From Alcaligenes ammonioxydans (GTDB lineage Bacteria; Pseudomonadota; Gammaproteobacteria; Burkholderiales; Burkholderiaceae_B): a stretch of 64,000 bases of DNA. Positions 36,081 through 45,343 of this stretch are shown one piece after another. The notes below the pieces were generated by a model that was given only the letters and a program-made list of their open reading frames with translations, was not told the origin of the DNA and searched no databases. Both the position numbers and the translations under genes were made by a program. The stretch covers positions 434,001 through 498,000 of the forward strand of contig NZ_CP049362.1 in the NCBI RefSeq assembly GCF_019343455.1, given 5' to 3'. The first letter of the stretch is position 1. Each line of letters begins with the position of its first letter.

Positions 36081-38090
36081 CTAGCGCGATTTAGGAGAAA
36101 AGGAGATCCGAGAAACAGACGTACCTTCCTTTTCAATTAGCACTTTCTTCTGCATCAGGGAAAGTGGCAATACTGCCCCCTGTCTGATTTTTGGGTTTTC
36201 CACCAAAGCGCATAGCATCGAAAGACGCTCAACTGTGGATTTTTGATGCTCTATCCAGCGATTGCTACCTGCATAGCCCTCGCTCTCCCCTTCTTGAGCT
36301 ATCTTAAGAAGGGCACGAGACTCATCCAGCATTTTTCGTACACGCATGCCCTGACTCTCATCGCCCTTAATACAGACTAAATCTTCGCAATGAATGCAAT
36401 CTCGATGCAGCGAACAGGGACTCATCGTGAAATCATGTACGCAAAAGCCGAGATCAGTCGTATGTGCGGTGGGAAACCTTAACTTCACAAAGTCTTCTCG
36501 TGAAACAGGCATGTTAGGGGAGATTTTAGCTAGCGACCCACTTATATTTTTCTCGTTTCCAGCCGCCTCACGTATCTGAGCCAACATATCTTGAGCCGAC
36601 ATGTGGTCATACACCTCGTTTTGTCGGATATCAATTCGGCCCGACCACTTTGCAATATCGAGCTGACTCATGCCGCCGCTTTGGGCTAATGTATTCAAAT
36701 AATGCCTAAACTGATGACTGGTAACCTTTAGAGGGGAGCCATCCAGCGCAGCAAATCCCAGTCGAGTAAAAATTGACGGAAAGCCATGCCTAACTCTTGA
36801 GCCAAATCCTGAATTAATTTGATCTATCGTGACAGGTTCAATCATGCAACGATACGTCCCCCGCTGCATGTGCATTCCATTACGCTGAACAACGAATAGC
36901 GCGTCACTAAACCTCAAGGAATGCCCATGATCTACATAAGGAAATGAAGCCGGCAGATATCTCAATATCGCCCTCTCAACATCAGAAAACCGCGCTACAT
37001 ATCCTGTACCCATACTGATAAGGGACACTTTATTATTTTTGCACCATTGACGCGACGAACTCTCAGCACCGGACAACCCGATTATATCGGCCACTTCGAG
37101 CATGGATAAATCTTTGTTTCGTAAATATTCCATCTCGTCTGGCAAATATAAGCCGTGAGGATTCTCTTCGTACCATATCGCAATGGTTCGTGCTTCTGAT
37201 GTAACACGGCGAATTTTCTCAATCGCCTCTTGCACTACGGAAGCCATAGAGGGAATTAGCCACTTAGTTATCTCCCCAGTTCCCTTGCTGCCACTCCACC
37301 TCAAGCCATACACAAGATCATCGTCACCCGTTCCCTTCTCCCACACCTCACAATCATGCGCTAAAGACAACACTTCATTAACGCGATCTGGAGCTGCACA
37401 TAGGATTGCAGCCACGGACGAAAACAGCACATCTGGAGGGCTCAACGCCATCCGAAAAATTTTCGGTAATGCATCCAACGCCTCCTGCGACGGTATTTTC
37501 TGCAGCCTCTTGACTTCAAACTCTTTACCAATCCTAACAGCATCACCAGGCCGAGGAAGACTGTTCCTCCAGGAAAACCTGACTGAGGTTAGTGTATTTT
37601 CTGACAGGAAATCTGCGGCCATTTCCAGTTGACCGGCAATTCTGTATGCCGTGGTCATCTTGTATCTCTCGCTAATCATTTGACCTGCACGATTAAAATG
37701 TATCGGCTTAAGGTGCACAGGATTGCAACTGCTAGACTCGTTCAATGCAGAATGCAAAGCACGCAAAGCTGCCAAACGGAAGGCAATATTTTTTGTCGGC
37801 CTGACTCCGTGCATATAGCGGATATACGACTTAGAAAAAGACAGAAATGGCTCACTAAAAGGTTGAGGATCTGACTGTTCCATAGTTTCCAATGTCGAGA
37901 ATATCAATCGATGCCTTTTCTTTCCGCGTCCCTTAATTTCCAGATACTCCGTCACGTCCCAAACCAAAGCATCAAAATCCAAATCCGTGCCAAACACCGT
38001 CAACAGGTCTCGACAGGAAGTTATAAATCCTCGCATATTCTGAGCGGCATCCAATTCAGGGCGAGGTTGAAAAACGATAATCTCAGCCAT
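36081..38090 (-). CDS. Tyrosine recombinase 3 of trio, with Cys/His-rich C-terminus
   Basis: A 669-residue recombinase. The first catalytic Arg is in CAAPDRVNEVLSL, the HxxR box is TSHQFRHYLNTLAQSGGM, and the C-terminal motif WSGRIDIRQNEVYDH contains the Tyr. After the catalytic domain comes FCVHDFTMSPCSLHRDCIHC then CIKGD, with five Cys and two or three His spaced like a zinc-binding module, conserved in the truncated second copy. The ATG at 38,090 overlaps the preceding gene's stop by eight bases. Target and site are unknown. Confidence 0.8.
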   Translation of the reverse strand: MAEIIVFQPRPELDAAQNMRGFITSCRDLLTVFGTDLDFDALVWDVTEYLEIKGRGKKRHRLIFSTLETMEQSDPQPFSEPFLSFSKSYIRYMHGVRPTKNIAFRLAALRALHSALNESSSCNPVHLKPIHFNRAGQMISERYKMTTAYRIAGQLEMAADFLSENTLTSVRFSWRNSLPRPGDAVRIGKEFEVKRLQKIPSQEALDALPKIFRMALSPPDVLFSSVAAILCAAPDRVNEVLSLAHDCEVWEKGTGDDDLVYGLRWSGSKGTGEITKWLIPSMASVVQEAIEKIRRVTSEARTIAIWYEENPHGLYLPDEMEYLRNKDLSMLEVADIIGLSGAESSSRQWCKNNKVSLISMGTGYVARFSDVERAILRYLPASFPYVDHGHSLRFSDALFVVQRNGMHMQRGTYRCMIEPVTIDQINSGFGSRVRHGFPSIFTRLGFAALDGSPLKVTSHQFRHYLNTLAQSGGMSQLDIAKWSGRIDIRQNEVYDHMSAQDMLAQIREAAGNEKNISGSLAKISPNMPVSREDFVKLRFPTAHTTDLGFCVHDFTMSPCSLHRDCIHCEDLVCIKGDESQGMRVRKMLDESRALLKIAQEGESEGYAGSNRWIEHQKSTVERLSMLCALVENPKIRQGAVLPLSLMQKKVLIEKEGTSVSRISFSPKSR

Positions 38091-39624
38091 TTCTATCACC
38101 CTGCAACTGCTTACGACACAATAGGATCACCTCAGCCACCGCATAAATGGTTTGATCCTCAACTGCAGCTATACGCATATCTGCTGACTTGCCCAAACGC
38201 TCTCGTTCGGCCAACAAATAGTCTAAGACGGCTTCGTGAGGCCCCTCCCGCCAAGGTTGAAAGTCGCCGCAGGTGTAACAAGCCAGGGGAGCCAACGCCT
38301 TGCAGAATCCGTAGCTACCGCAGCTCCCCATGGGTTTGGCGTCGATAACCGGACTCGTAATTCTGCTGCTGGGGTCACCGCCACGCTCAGCGTCCTGTTC
38401 TCGATCCACAAGTTTCCCAGCAAACGCTTGTGCCAGAGGCGCGATATACAACGCTATTGCTTTGTCAATGCGCTTAACGATATCGGGCAGCGCTTCAATA
38501 TACACACCAACATTCTGTGTATCTGTGTGATCCAACAGTGCGGCAATCGCTAACTCGCCATAGCCCTCCTGCGCAGCTCGCGTCCCTGTTGTGCGACGGA
38601 AACGGTACGTCGTTAGATTTATGAATTTTCCGGTACGTGGCGAAATCACCCGCAGACGATTTGCTATTTTCGTGAGGTGTGCACCTAGTTCCTGTGATGT
38701 CTGATGAAGCTCAAAACCAGGCAAATAATTATGCCGTGCATGCAATGGATCGGGAAAGAGAGGACACTCTTCTACATCACTGATAAAAATAGAATATTTT
38801 TTCCTCACCTCCTCAGCATGAGCCCACACATACCCTCCCAACTCGGGATTGAGCAGCTTATTTGTGAACTGCGACCTCGCCAATTGCAATCTCTGTTTTG
38901 CACGAGGCATTCTCAGCAGGTAGCTTATTAGTCCATGCTCGGTCTCAATACGACAAACATCGCAAACCTTGAGAGAGGCATACTGGACAGGCCTTTGCCC
39001 TAACCCCATTACCAGCAGAAGCAGGGCATAGTCGGATAGCTGTAGGGTTTTATCTTCGTATGTCTTCTTCATGGCAGAGGACACCATCTGAAACTCTATG
39101 TCATTCAAAGGGCCATGGATAGGATCAGAATTAAGGATAGATTTCCCCTTCTGCATTCCTGGATTCCTTAAATCGGACAGCAGTTTAGCGGCAACCTCCG
39201 TCACACCAGGAAGGTTCAAGCCCACCCATTTCCTAAGCAATGTCGACAGCACCCCAAACTGCCATTTCTTGCTTACAGGCAAGCTTGCTCGATAGCTAAT
39301 CAATGCATTCTCATCAATCGACTCCAGTATCGAGCTTGTATTTTCTCTAACAAATATACAAAATTTACGAAACCCACCTAAATGCGACATTGCTGATGAT
39401 GAGGCTCGGTCTTGCATATACCAAAGCAACGTTTTCTTTAAGCTCGTCTTTAGTAAATCAGATATTGGAAGATCGTCGAAGTTCAGACGAACATCATTCA
39501 CGGCATCCCTGAATTTCCACACTCCCTCTCGCGGATTAAACGCAACACCGGAACGCGAATACGCAATCTCGGGAAGAAGGCCAGAATCCACATTGTTAAC
39601 GTGAGATATGGCTGTACTATGCAT
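38083..39624 (-). CDS. Tyrosine recombinase 2 of trio
   Basis: A 513-residue phage-integrase-like protein. The first Arg is in MGLGQRPVQYASL. The usual HxxR box is replaced by TTYRFRRTTGTRAAQEG, with Tyr in place of His, and the nucleophile region is LLDHTDTQNVGVYIEALPD. A Cys pair in the C-terminus (LACYTCGDFQPW) hints at metal binding. ATG 39,624 has GGAGG five bases before it and overlaps the upstream gene by eight bases. It is second of three cotranscribed recombinases. Confidence 0.78.
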   Translation of the reverse strand: MHSTAISHVNNVDSGLLPEIAYSRSGVAFNPREGVWKFRDAVNDVRLNFDDLPISDLLKTSLKKTLLWYMQDRASSSAMSHLGGFRKFCIFVRENTSSILESIDENALISYRASLPVSKKWQFGVLSTLLRKWVGLNLPGVTEVAAKLLSDLRNPGMQKGKSILNSDPIHGPLNDIEFQMVSSAMKKTYEDKTLQLSDYALLLLVMGLGQRPVQYASLKVCDVCRIETEHGLISYLLRMPRAKQRLQLARSQFTNKLLNPELGGYVWAHAEEVRKKYSIFISDVEECPLFPDPLHARHNYLPGFELHQTSQELGAHLTKIANRLRVISPRTGKFINLTTYRFRRTTGTRAAQEGYGELAIAALLDHTDTQNVGVYIEALPDIVKRIDKAIALYIAPLAQAFAGKLVDREQDAERGGDPSSRITSPVIDAKPMGSCGSYGFCKALAPLACYTCGDFQPWREGPHEAVLDYLLAERERLGKSADMRIAAVEDQTIYAVAEVILLCRKQLQGDRNG

Positions 39625-40897
39625 CACGGCCTCCACCGATTACACGAGCCTGCATCGACAGGGATATTTTTTCTGCTACCTTTCTCGTATGCCGTCTCGT
39701 ATACGTAGCGGCTGTTCCAGAGGTTTCAGACCATCCCATGAGGTAGGATCGATATTTTCTCTCTTTGTCCTCGGGCACTTCATTTTTATCCATTTGCCGT
39801 GAAAAATTGTCATTCCATGTGTGACGAAGAAGATGAGCAAATAGCAGTACAGGCAGATCATTTCCGCTGCTTCTAAGCACCTTGAAAATTTTGTCGAACG
39901 CGGGGATGGAAATTGGCTTTCCGGTATCCACTGTGACAAATAAGAAATCATGCCTTCGAGCGCCCTCCAATCTGCGCCTAAAGTTCATGATATATTCCTG
40001 CGTTTTTTTCAATAAATCTTGATCAACGCTCAGCACCCGAGCCTTTGTTTTTACATTTGGCTGATTTTTCCTGGGGTCCTGTTTGTCATCGGCCCTCCTG
40101 TGAATCGTGACCTGCCCCTTTCGAAAATCTATATCACCAATGCGAATTCCCAGCAACTCTCCTCTGCGCACCCCCAGGCGATACAACCACTCGATGATTA
40201 GTTGATTGCGTACTTTTGCACCCCAGTTGCGCCAAGGATTTCCCGGAAACCAAGGATCAATAACTTCCAATAATCGCCTCTGTGCCTCAAGGCTAAGCCC
40301 TTCTCGCTCTAGGACCTTCCCACGCAGATCAATTCTGGGACTCCGTGCTCTCAGCGCATTTAAGGTACGCTGAAAGGATGTTTCTAGCATCTGACGTAAA
40401 TTTGGATTAGCCCTAATTCGGTCTATCCTGTCGAGCATCAGCCACTCAAAATAGTTACAGATTGCCTGTATGCGCGTAGCCGCCAAATGTGGAACAACGC
40501 TTTTCTGCCGACGCATATCGGGGCTTTTTCTAAACCGTTCCAAATTGCCTATTCGAAACCCCGGAGACAAAGAATCTGCAGCAGCGTTGTTTTGATAGGC
40601 CTCGCGCATTTGCAGCCTGCAATTTTGAATCAGCTCATCCACCTCATGCATGTGAAGCGTCTCGCCTTCAGAAATTCTGTAATCAAGATCAATCCCGTGC
40701 TGATCAAGGAATACATAGAAGAGCGCCAGAGCCCGCAGATGCGCCTCAAGCGTTTTGGTTGCTCTATTCTTTGCGCGCAGCTCCGTCAGGCTATACAGCG
40801 TGGTAGCCCACAAGGGCATGCCATCACGTGTCAGCAGGGGGAAGCGCTCCCCATCTGCTTTAACCACCATTACGACACGATAAGACCTTGCTTGCAT
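39617..40897 (-). CDS. Tyrosine recombinase 1 of trio
   Basis: A 426-residue recombinase with a complete catalytic set: Arg in LYRLGVRRGELLGIRIGDI, a beta-strand Lys region (KGQVTIHRRADDK), HLLRHTWNDNFSRQ, and the Tyr region SGTAATYTRRHTRK. The N-terminal 180 residues form the core-binding domain. First of the overlapping trio; the ATG is at 40,897. About 120 bases separate it from a bidirectional terminator that ends the neighbouring defence operon. Confidence 0.82.
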   Translation of the reverse strand: MQARSYRVVMVVKADGERFPLLTRDGMPLWATTLYSLTELRAKNRATKTLEAHLRALALFYVFLDQHGIDLDYRISEGETLHMHEVDELIQNCRLQMREAYQNNAAADSLSPGFRIGNLERFRKSPDMRRQKSVVPHLAATRIQAICNYFEWLMLDRIDRIRANPNLRQMLETSFQRTLNALRARSPRIDLRGKVLEREGLSLEAQRRLLEVIDPWFPGNPWRNWGAKVRNQLIIEWLYRLGVRRGELLGIRIGDIDFRKGQVTIHRRADDKQDPRKNQPNVKTKARVLSVDQDLLKKTQEYIMNFRRRLEGARRHDFLFVTVDTGKPISIPAFDKIFKVLRSSGNDLPVLLFAHLLRHTWNDNFSRQMDKNEVPEDKERKYRSYLMGWSETSGTAATYTRRHTRKVAEKISLSMQARVIGGGRDA

Positions 40898-41016
40898 ATG
40901 TTTAAGAGGTTGTCCTTTCGATAAGACAGAACACTAAACATATGTTGTTTACACTGCAAATACAGTACGCCTTACTAAGACTTGAGAGATGTGGGCAATT
41001 TACCTGCCAAAAAGAA

Positions 41017-41050
41017 AAAACCCAGTAGCTTCAACGAGCTACTGGGTTTT
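41017..41050. terminator. Bidirectional terminator between defence operon and recombinase trio
   Basis: A perfect 14-bp stem (41,017-41,030 with 41,037-41,050) with a six-base loop. An A-rich run on the left gives TTTTTT after the stem on the minus strand, so it terminates the operon ending at 41,077; TTTT on the right serves the plus strand. Confidence 0.88.
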
Positions 41051-41076
41051 GTTGACACTCAAGAGAGTGGTAAGCC

Positions 41077-43248
41077 TTAGAACGGAATATCATCATCGTC
41101 ATCGCCAGCGGCGGTGTCAGTATCTTCGTCTTGATCCAACGGAGTCTCATTGGCTTCAGCAGCACCGGTTTGTTGCCAATCAGCCACGATACTCTGCCAA
41201 TCCACACTGCGCTCAATTTTTTGGCCATGCTTATCTTCCTCCAGCCCCTCACCAGACCAAACAGCCCAGAAGTCGGGATCATCCGATTTAGGCCGTTGCT
41301 CCTTGGGCAAGCTATTCATCTGCACCAGCACGGGAAGTTCAGATGCCCATCCCAAAAGAATGGCGTTGCGAGAGGGTAACGATGGCAAGTCGCGCAGCAG
41401 GCCACGCAAGTTGTCGGGCACAAGTTTGTGAACCAGCTCCTGATCACGGTCGTTACTGATACGGTGAAGCAGATAGCTGTTGCACTGCGAAAGCACCGTC
41501 GGAGACAGCTCACTGGGACGCTGCGACGAAAGCACAAGACCTAGCCCAAATTTGCGTCCTTCACGGGCGATCTTCTCGAAAACCTGGCAGCATATGGCTG
41601 CGGAGTTCTGATTTTCAGCGTCATCCGAGTAGCGACGGATAAAGGTATGCGCCTCTTCCATGACCAGTACAGTGGGTAACGTCTTACCGGCATTGAGCTT
41701 GCGATAACGTTGCAACGATTCGAGTGTCATGCGGGCAATGACCGCAGTGATGATATGGACAACTTCGGCTGGAACCAGCGAAAGGTCAATGACTGTCACC
41801 GAGCCGTTCGAAGCTTCACTGCCTCCTACATAGTCGGTCAACCATTCATAAAGCTTCAGGTCATTAGTGCCACTAATGATGTTCCGCATACGACTGTCTG
41901 AAAGGATTGTTCTAATCCGCATCAACATCGTCTCTACATACTCGGAGACACCCATCAATTCGGCATTGGCTTCGACACTGCGTAACAGTTGATCACCGGT
42001 AAACGGACGCGGTACATCTGCATCAATAGGTAGAGCATCGGCTTTTCCCCCACCGAACGCTGAATGAGCCTGACTCAGTTCCTGCAACAGGGTATCAACC
42101 TCCTGCCTGCTGAACACCGAGGGCCAATCCCCTTGGTGGGCATCGAGGAGCTGAGCAACATGCTGGACAAGCTGTGCCAGTGCAGCGCTTTCAGGCTGGG
42201 TAAAAGAAGCATCCGCAAGAAGCCCTTCACTCCATCGCTGTAGGCGATCACGGAACCCCTTGGCTGGCCCCGCTCCTCTCCAAGGATTTCCTGCATTCCG
42301 CTCGACTTGAACAGCACCTACCAGTGTTCGTAAATAACGTCGTGTATCACTGCTTAGTGTAGAGGCGGCATCAATCGAACCATCCCTCACTGATCGAAGC
42401 GCCTGCACCAAAGTCGGCCTTTGTGTCTTGGCACTTGCTTGCGTGAAAGCACTCCACTCAGCACTATTCCAAAACCAGAGTGGAATCTGAAGTTTCTCAA
42501 CGTCTTCAGAGTCTTCAGGTGGATCGACCGCAAATACCCGTACCCTTCCCATGCCTTTGAAGGTATTCGCGTATTCGCCATTGGGGTCGAGCACGATGAA
42601 TCGGGCATTTGGATCAGCGTTATTACGTGCTTTCCTGGCCGCATCCATCGACCAACGAATCAGCCCCGCAACAGAGCACGACTTACCGCTACCCGTGTTG
42701 CCCAGGACAGCCAAATGGCGACCGAAGAGACGATCAGGGTCGATCTTCACCTCTGCATTGGCAGCCAGAGGGCTGACACCAATCTTGACGCGGCGATTCT
42801 CCCCCGACTCGACAATTGCACGCAGCTGATCTTGTGTGGGCAGGAGTACCGGGTCACCCACCGAGGGATAAGCTTGTACACCGCGCTTGAACTCGTAACG
42901 ATCCTTTTGATCGTCTCCGCCTGTGTAAGACAAGATACCCAGCGGATTCAGGCTCATCTTACGCAGTGGGTACGGCAGGTCCACCAAGCCAAAGTCCTGC
43001 ATTCCCTTACGCTTGGGGTACTGGGAACGCTCGACCGTGATCCATTCCACTTGCGCAACCAGGTAACCTTGCTCACCAGGCGCAAGTACATAGCCATTGA
43101 TGCGTGGGAACGGGCGCGGTGTGCCGGTATTGAGGGAAACACTGCCCGGCGCTTCTATGTCCAACAAGACTTTGATTTCATCGGGCGAGACGAAATCTAT
43201 CGTACCTATGCGCAGAGCGTCAGCATGCGCCAGTGGAGACAGGCTCAT
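41077..43248 (-). CDS. HerA-type DNA translocase ATPase of defence operon
   Basis: A 723-residue HerA/FtsK-superfamily ATPase. An N-terminal HAS-barrel-like domain (residues 1-150) is followed by Walker A GNTGSGKS (183-190), Walker B VLVMEEAH (527-534) and the sensor/Arg-finger segment LSSQRPSELSPTVLSQCNSY (573-592). The C-terminus is an acidic tail rich in Asp/Glu. HerA proteins form hexameric rings; partnered with SIR2 proteins they form an anti-phage NADase complex in known systems. Its start overlaps the SIR2 gene stop by four bases (ATGA), and it is the last gene of the operon. Confidence 0.88.
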   Translation of the reverse strand: MSLSPLAHADALRIGTIDFVSPDEIKVLLDIEAPGSVSLNTGTPRPFPRINGYVLAPGEQGYLVAQVEWITVERSQYPKRKGMQDFGLVDLPYPLRKMSLNPLGILSYTGGDDQKDRYEFKRGVQAYPSVGDPVLLPTQDQLRAIVESGENRRVKIGVSPLAANAEVKIDPDRLFGRHLAVLGNTGSGKSCSVAGLIRWSMDAARKARNNADPNARFIVLDPNGEYANTFKGMGRVRVFAVDPPEDSEDVEKLQIPLWFWNSAEWSAFTQASAKTQRPTLVQALRSVRDGSIDAASTLSSDTRRYLRTLVGAVQVERNAGNPWRGAGPAKGFRDRLQRWSEGLLADASFTQPESAALAQLVQHVAQLLDAHQGDWPSVFSRQEVDTLLQELSQAHSAFGGGKADALPIDADVPRPFTGDQLLRSVEANAELMGVSEYVETMLMRIRTILSDSRMRNIISGTNDLKLYEWLTDYVGGSEASNGSVTVIDLSLVPAEVVHIITAVIARMTLESLQRYRKLNAGKTLPTVLVMEEAHTFIRRYSDDAENQNSAAICCQVFEKIAREGRKFGLGLVLSSQRPSELSPTVLSQCNSYLLHRISNDRDQELVHKLVPDNLRGLLRDLPSLPSRNAILLGWASELPVLVQMNSLPKEQRPKSDDPDFWAVWSGEGLEEDKHGQKIERSVDWQSIVADWQQTGAAEANETPLDQDEDTDTAAGDDDDDIPF

Positions 43249-44660
43249 AGCTGGTCGCTCCCGTCTTCGTCGGCTTGGTCTTTGGCCTTGGGAGTGCTTT
43301 TCTGGGTGGCGAATCGTTGCTTGAGCAGTTCGCTCATGCGGAATGTAGCCTTGTCAATCGCAGCCTTGGGCAGGTAGTTCTCCGTAAGGGTCGCCAAGTC
43401 AGCCAGGGCGGGGCCAATCAGCATACTAATTTGTGATGGCCTGCCGATCTGTTTATAGGTTTCCATGATGCGTTTAAGCGGATCATCGAACGAAATCACA
43501 ACCAAATGCGTGGATGGAATAGTGAGCATGTCGCGGATCACCCGATTGATATGCTCATCACCAAAGCTATAACCGTAGGTAACGAGCGTACTGTTTGGGC
43601 GGCATACCGCCGAAGCCAAGTCACGGAACAATTCCACATAGGGGTAGTCGGCGGTTTCCCTGTCCTTGGCGGCGTTGGGATAGATCATCAACTTGTGGGC
43701 CGTTACTTCACCCAGGCCGGGAGCCTTCAAATACGGATCAACCGTCTCAGCCCCAAAAGATAGGCCGATGCGACGAATATCCTTGCCGGTCTGCACCCAG
43801 TCCACAGAACCATGCAGCTTGGTGAAGCGAGCCACGCCTTCCAGATACCGAGGTTCGCCACGGATACCAGGCGGGTTGTAATGCATGTCCAGATCAAGCC
43901 GTGAGGATCGAAAGATGGGCATTAGGTTGCCGAGAAAGCGATCCAGCAGATGCACGCCAGCCAGTTCTGCTCCAGCCTCGATCAGCCGGTCATAGTTAGT
44001 CGTAAAGATACTCAGACGGTCGCGTGTTCCAATCCGGCTAGCGAAGCTCATCAGGAACGTGACCAAAGTATTGAAGGCTTGTTCACGTTGAGTGTCTGGG
44101 GCAGTTGCAATCCCGGCTTCGCTTTTCAGAATGGACTCGGCGAACGTCTGCATTCCCGCTTCGAGTTCCCCGCGTAAAGTGGCTGCCTCGTCATCTTGAA
44201 GAATCTCCAGACCACGTAACAGCTCATTTGCCACCCGCAATTGATCCTCAACGTTCCCCGTCTTCCTCCCAGCCTGGTTTGCTGACACTTCGGCCGCTGC
44301 GTTGATCTTGTCTTGGCAAGTGGTGAGTGGGAGCCTTTCCATGCCGGCTGCTTTTTTCCCGGCAGCCAAATAATGCACCGCATGGGTAAGACCTGAGCCA
44401 GCCAACAGAGACAGGTGCTCAGACTGAAAGAGTGATGTCAGCCACGGCTCGATGTGTTCCCTCAGCTCCTTCTCGCTGAACCCTTCCGAACTAATCCAAG
44501 ATGCTTCACTGCCTTCCCGGAGTTTAAATTTCTTACTCTCAGATTCAGCAAAGTACAGCGGCTTATCGTCATTTCTGACCTTGACGATGTTGGGGTACAG
44601 CTCTTCTGAGCTTGTCTGTTCGCTAGTGTTCGGCATGCCTTCAGGCTCCTCATCTTTCAT
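43245..44660 (-). CDS. SIR2-domain defence effector (probable NADase)
   Basis: A 471-residue protein with SIR2-type NAD-binding motifs: LLAGSGLTHAV (about 85-95), FTTNYDRLIEAG (219-230), the catalytic-His segment KLHGSVDW (281-288) and GYSFGDEHINRVI (363-375). In anti-phage systems such domains degrade NAD+ on infection and abort the cell. About 80 N-terminal residues carry no recognised domain. ATGA overlaps link it to both neighbours, so it is tightly coexpressed with HerA. Confidence 0.88.
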   Translation of the reverse strand: MKDEEPEGMPNTSEQTSSEELYPNIVKVRNDDKPLYFAESESKKFKLREGSEASWISSEGFSEKELREHIEPWLTSLFQSEHLSLLAGSGLTHAVHYLAAGKKAAGMERLPLTTCQDKINAAAEVSANQAGRKTGNVEDQLRVANELLRGLEILQDDEAATLRGELEAGMQTFAESILKSEAGIATAPDTQREQAFNTLVTFLMSFASRIGTRDRLSIFTTNYDRLIEAGAELAGVHLLDRFLGNLMPIFRSSRLDLDMHYNPPGIRGEPRYLEGVARFTKLHGSVDWVQTGKDIRRIGLSFGAETVDPYLKAPGLGEVTAHKLMIYPNAAKDRETADYPYVELFRDLASAVCRPNSTLVTYGYSFGDEHINRVIRDMLTIPSTHLVVISFDDPLKRIMETYKQIGRPSQISMLIGPALADLATLTENYLPKAAIDKATFRMSELLKQRFATQKSTPKAKDQADEDGSDQL

Positions 44661-45343
44661 CGGACCAATGCTGCATGGTCGTTCTTCAACTGCCGCAATT
44701 GAGCATTAATCTCCACCTTGCGGTTGAATTGCTTTTCCCTAGCCAGCCGGGCCGTAACTCTGTCCACTTCACGCTGTTTGGCCCGCACCTGCTCGATGCG
44801 TGCGACCAGCTCTGCCAGCGTTTCCTGTGGCCTCGCTTGCAACGGGATCAGCCGATGCAGCAATTGTTCGTACAGGCCACCCATATGCAGAGCGATTGGC
44901 ATCTCGGCACGCTCACAACCAGCAGGGAACCACTCCGTCGCAAAGTAGTCCGACAGTACCCAGCGACTGGCGTCAGCCTCGTTCGGGCGTTTGTAGGCAG
45001 CAATCACCTGCGTTTTTCCCTCGAAGGCCAGTTCAAACACGATGGGGAAAGGTATGGCTCCGTCGATGCTGCGTAATACATCCCGCTGCAGTTCGGGTGT
45101 CTTGAGTTGGAGACTGAAAACCTGAATCTCTGGCACGCCGGGCCGCTCGGGCAGGTGGAGCGTTTCCGGGGCCAGTTTGAAGGCCCAGACGATCTGTTCC
45201 ACCTGCTGGACGAACAGCTCTTTCAGCCGGGTATTGACCCCGCCGTGCTCGTAGATCTTGCTCTTGGGCAGAACGCGCCCAACGGCTGCCTGTTTCGGGT
45301 AGGCAATCAACGCGGGCTGTTGTGTGGTGACTTCCTGACTCAC
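44657..45343 (-). CDS. DUF4391-domain protein of defence operon
   Basis: A 228-residue protein. The segments ALIAYPKQAAVGRVLPKSKI, then NTRLKELFVQQVEQIVWAFK, APETLHL and AIPFPIVFEL correspond to the DUF4391 family as I know it. From memory such proteins usually lie between a SNF2/PLD-type helicase and a DNA methyltransferase. The C-terminal 50 residues are a coiled coil. No enzymatic motif is visible. It overlaps by four bases both the helicase gene upstream and the SIR2 gene downstream, so it probably bridges or adapts complex components. Confidence 0.8.
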   Translation of the reverse strand: MSQEVTTQQPALIAYPKQAAVGRVLPKSKIYEHGGVNTRLKELFVQQVEQIVWAFKLAPETLHLPERPGVPEIQVFSLQLKTPELQRDVLRSIDGAIPFPIVFELAFEGKTQVIAAYKRPNEADASRWVLSDYFATEWFPAGCERAEMPIALHMGGLYEQLLHRLIPLQARPQETLAELVARIEQVRAKQREVDRVTARLAREKQFNRKVEINAQLRQLKNDHAALVR

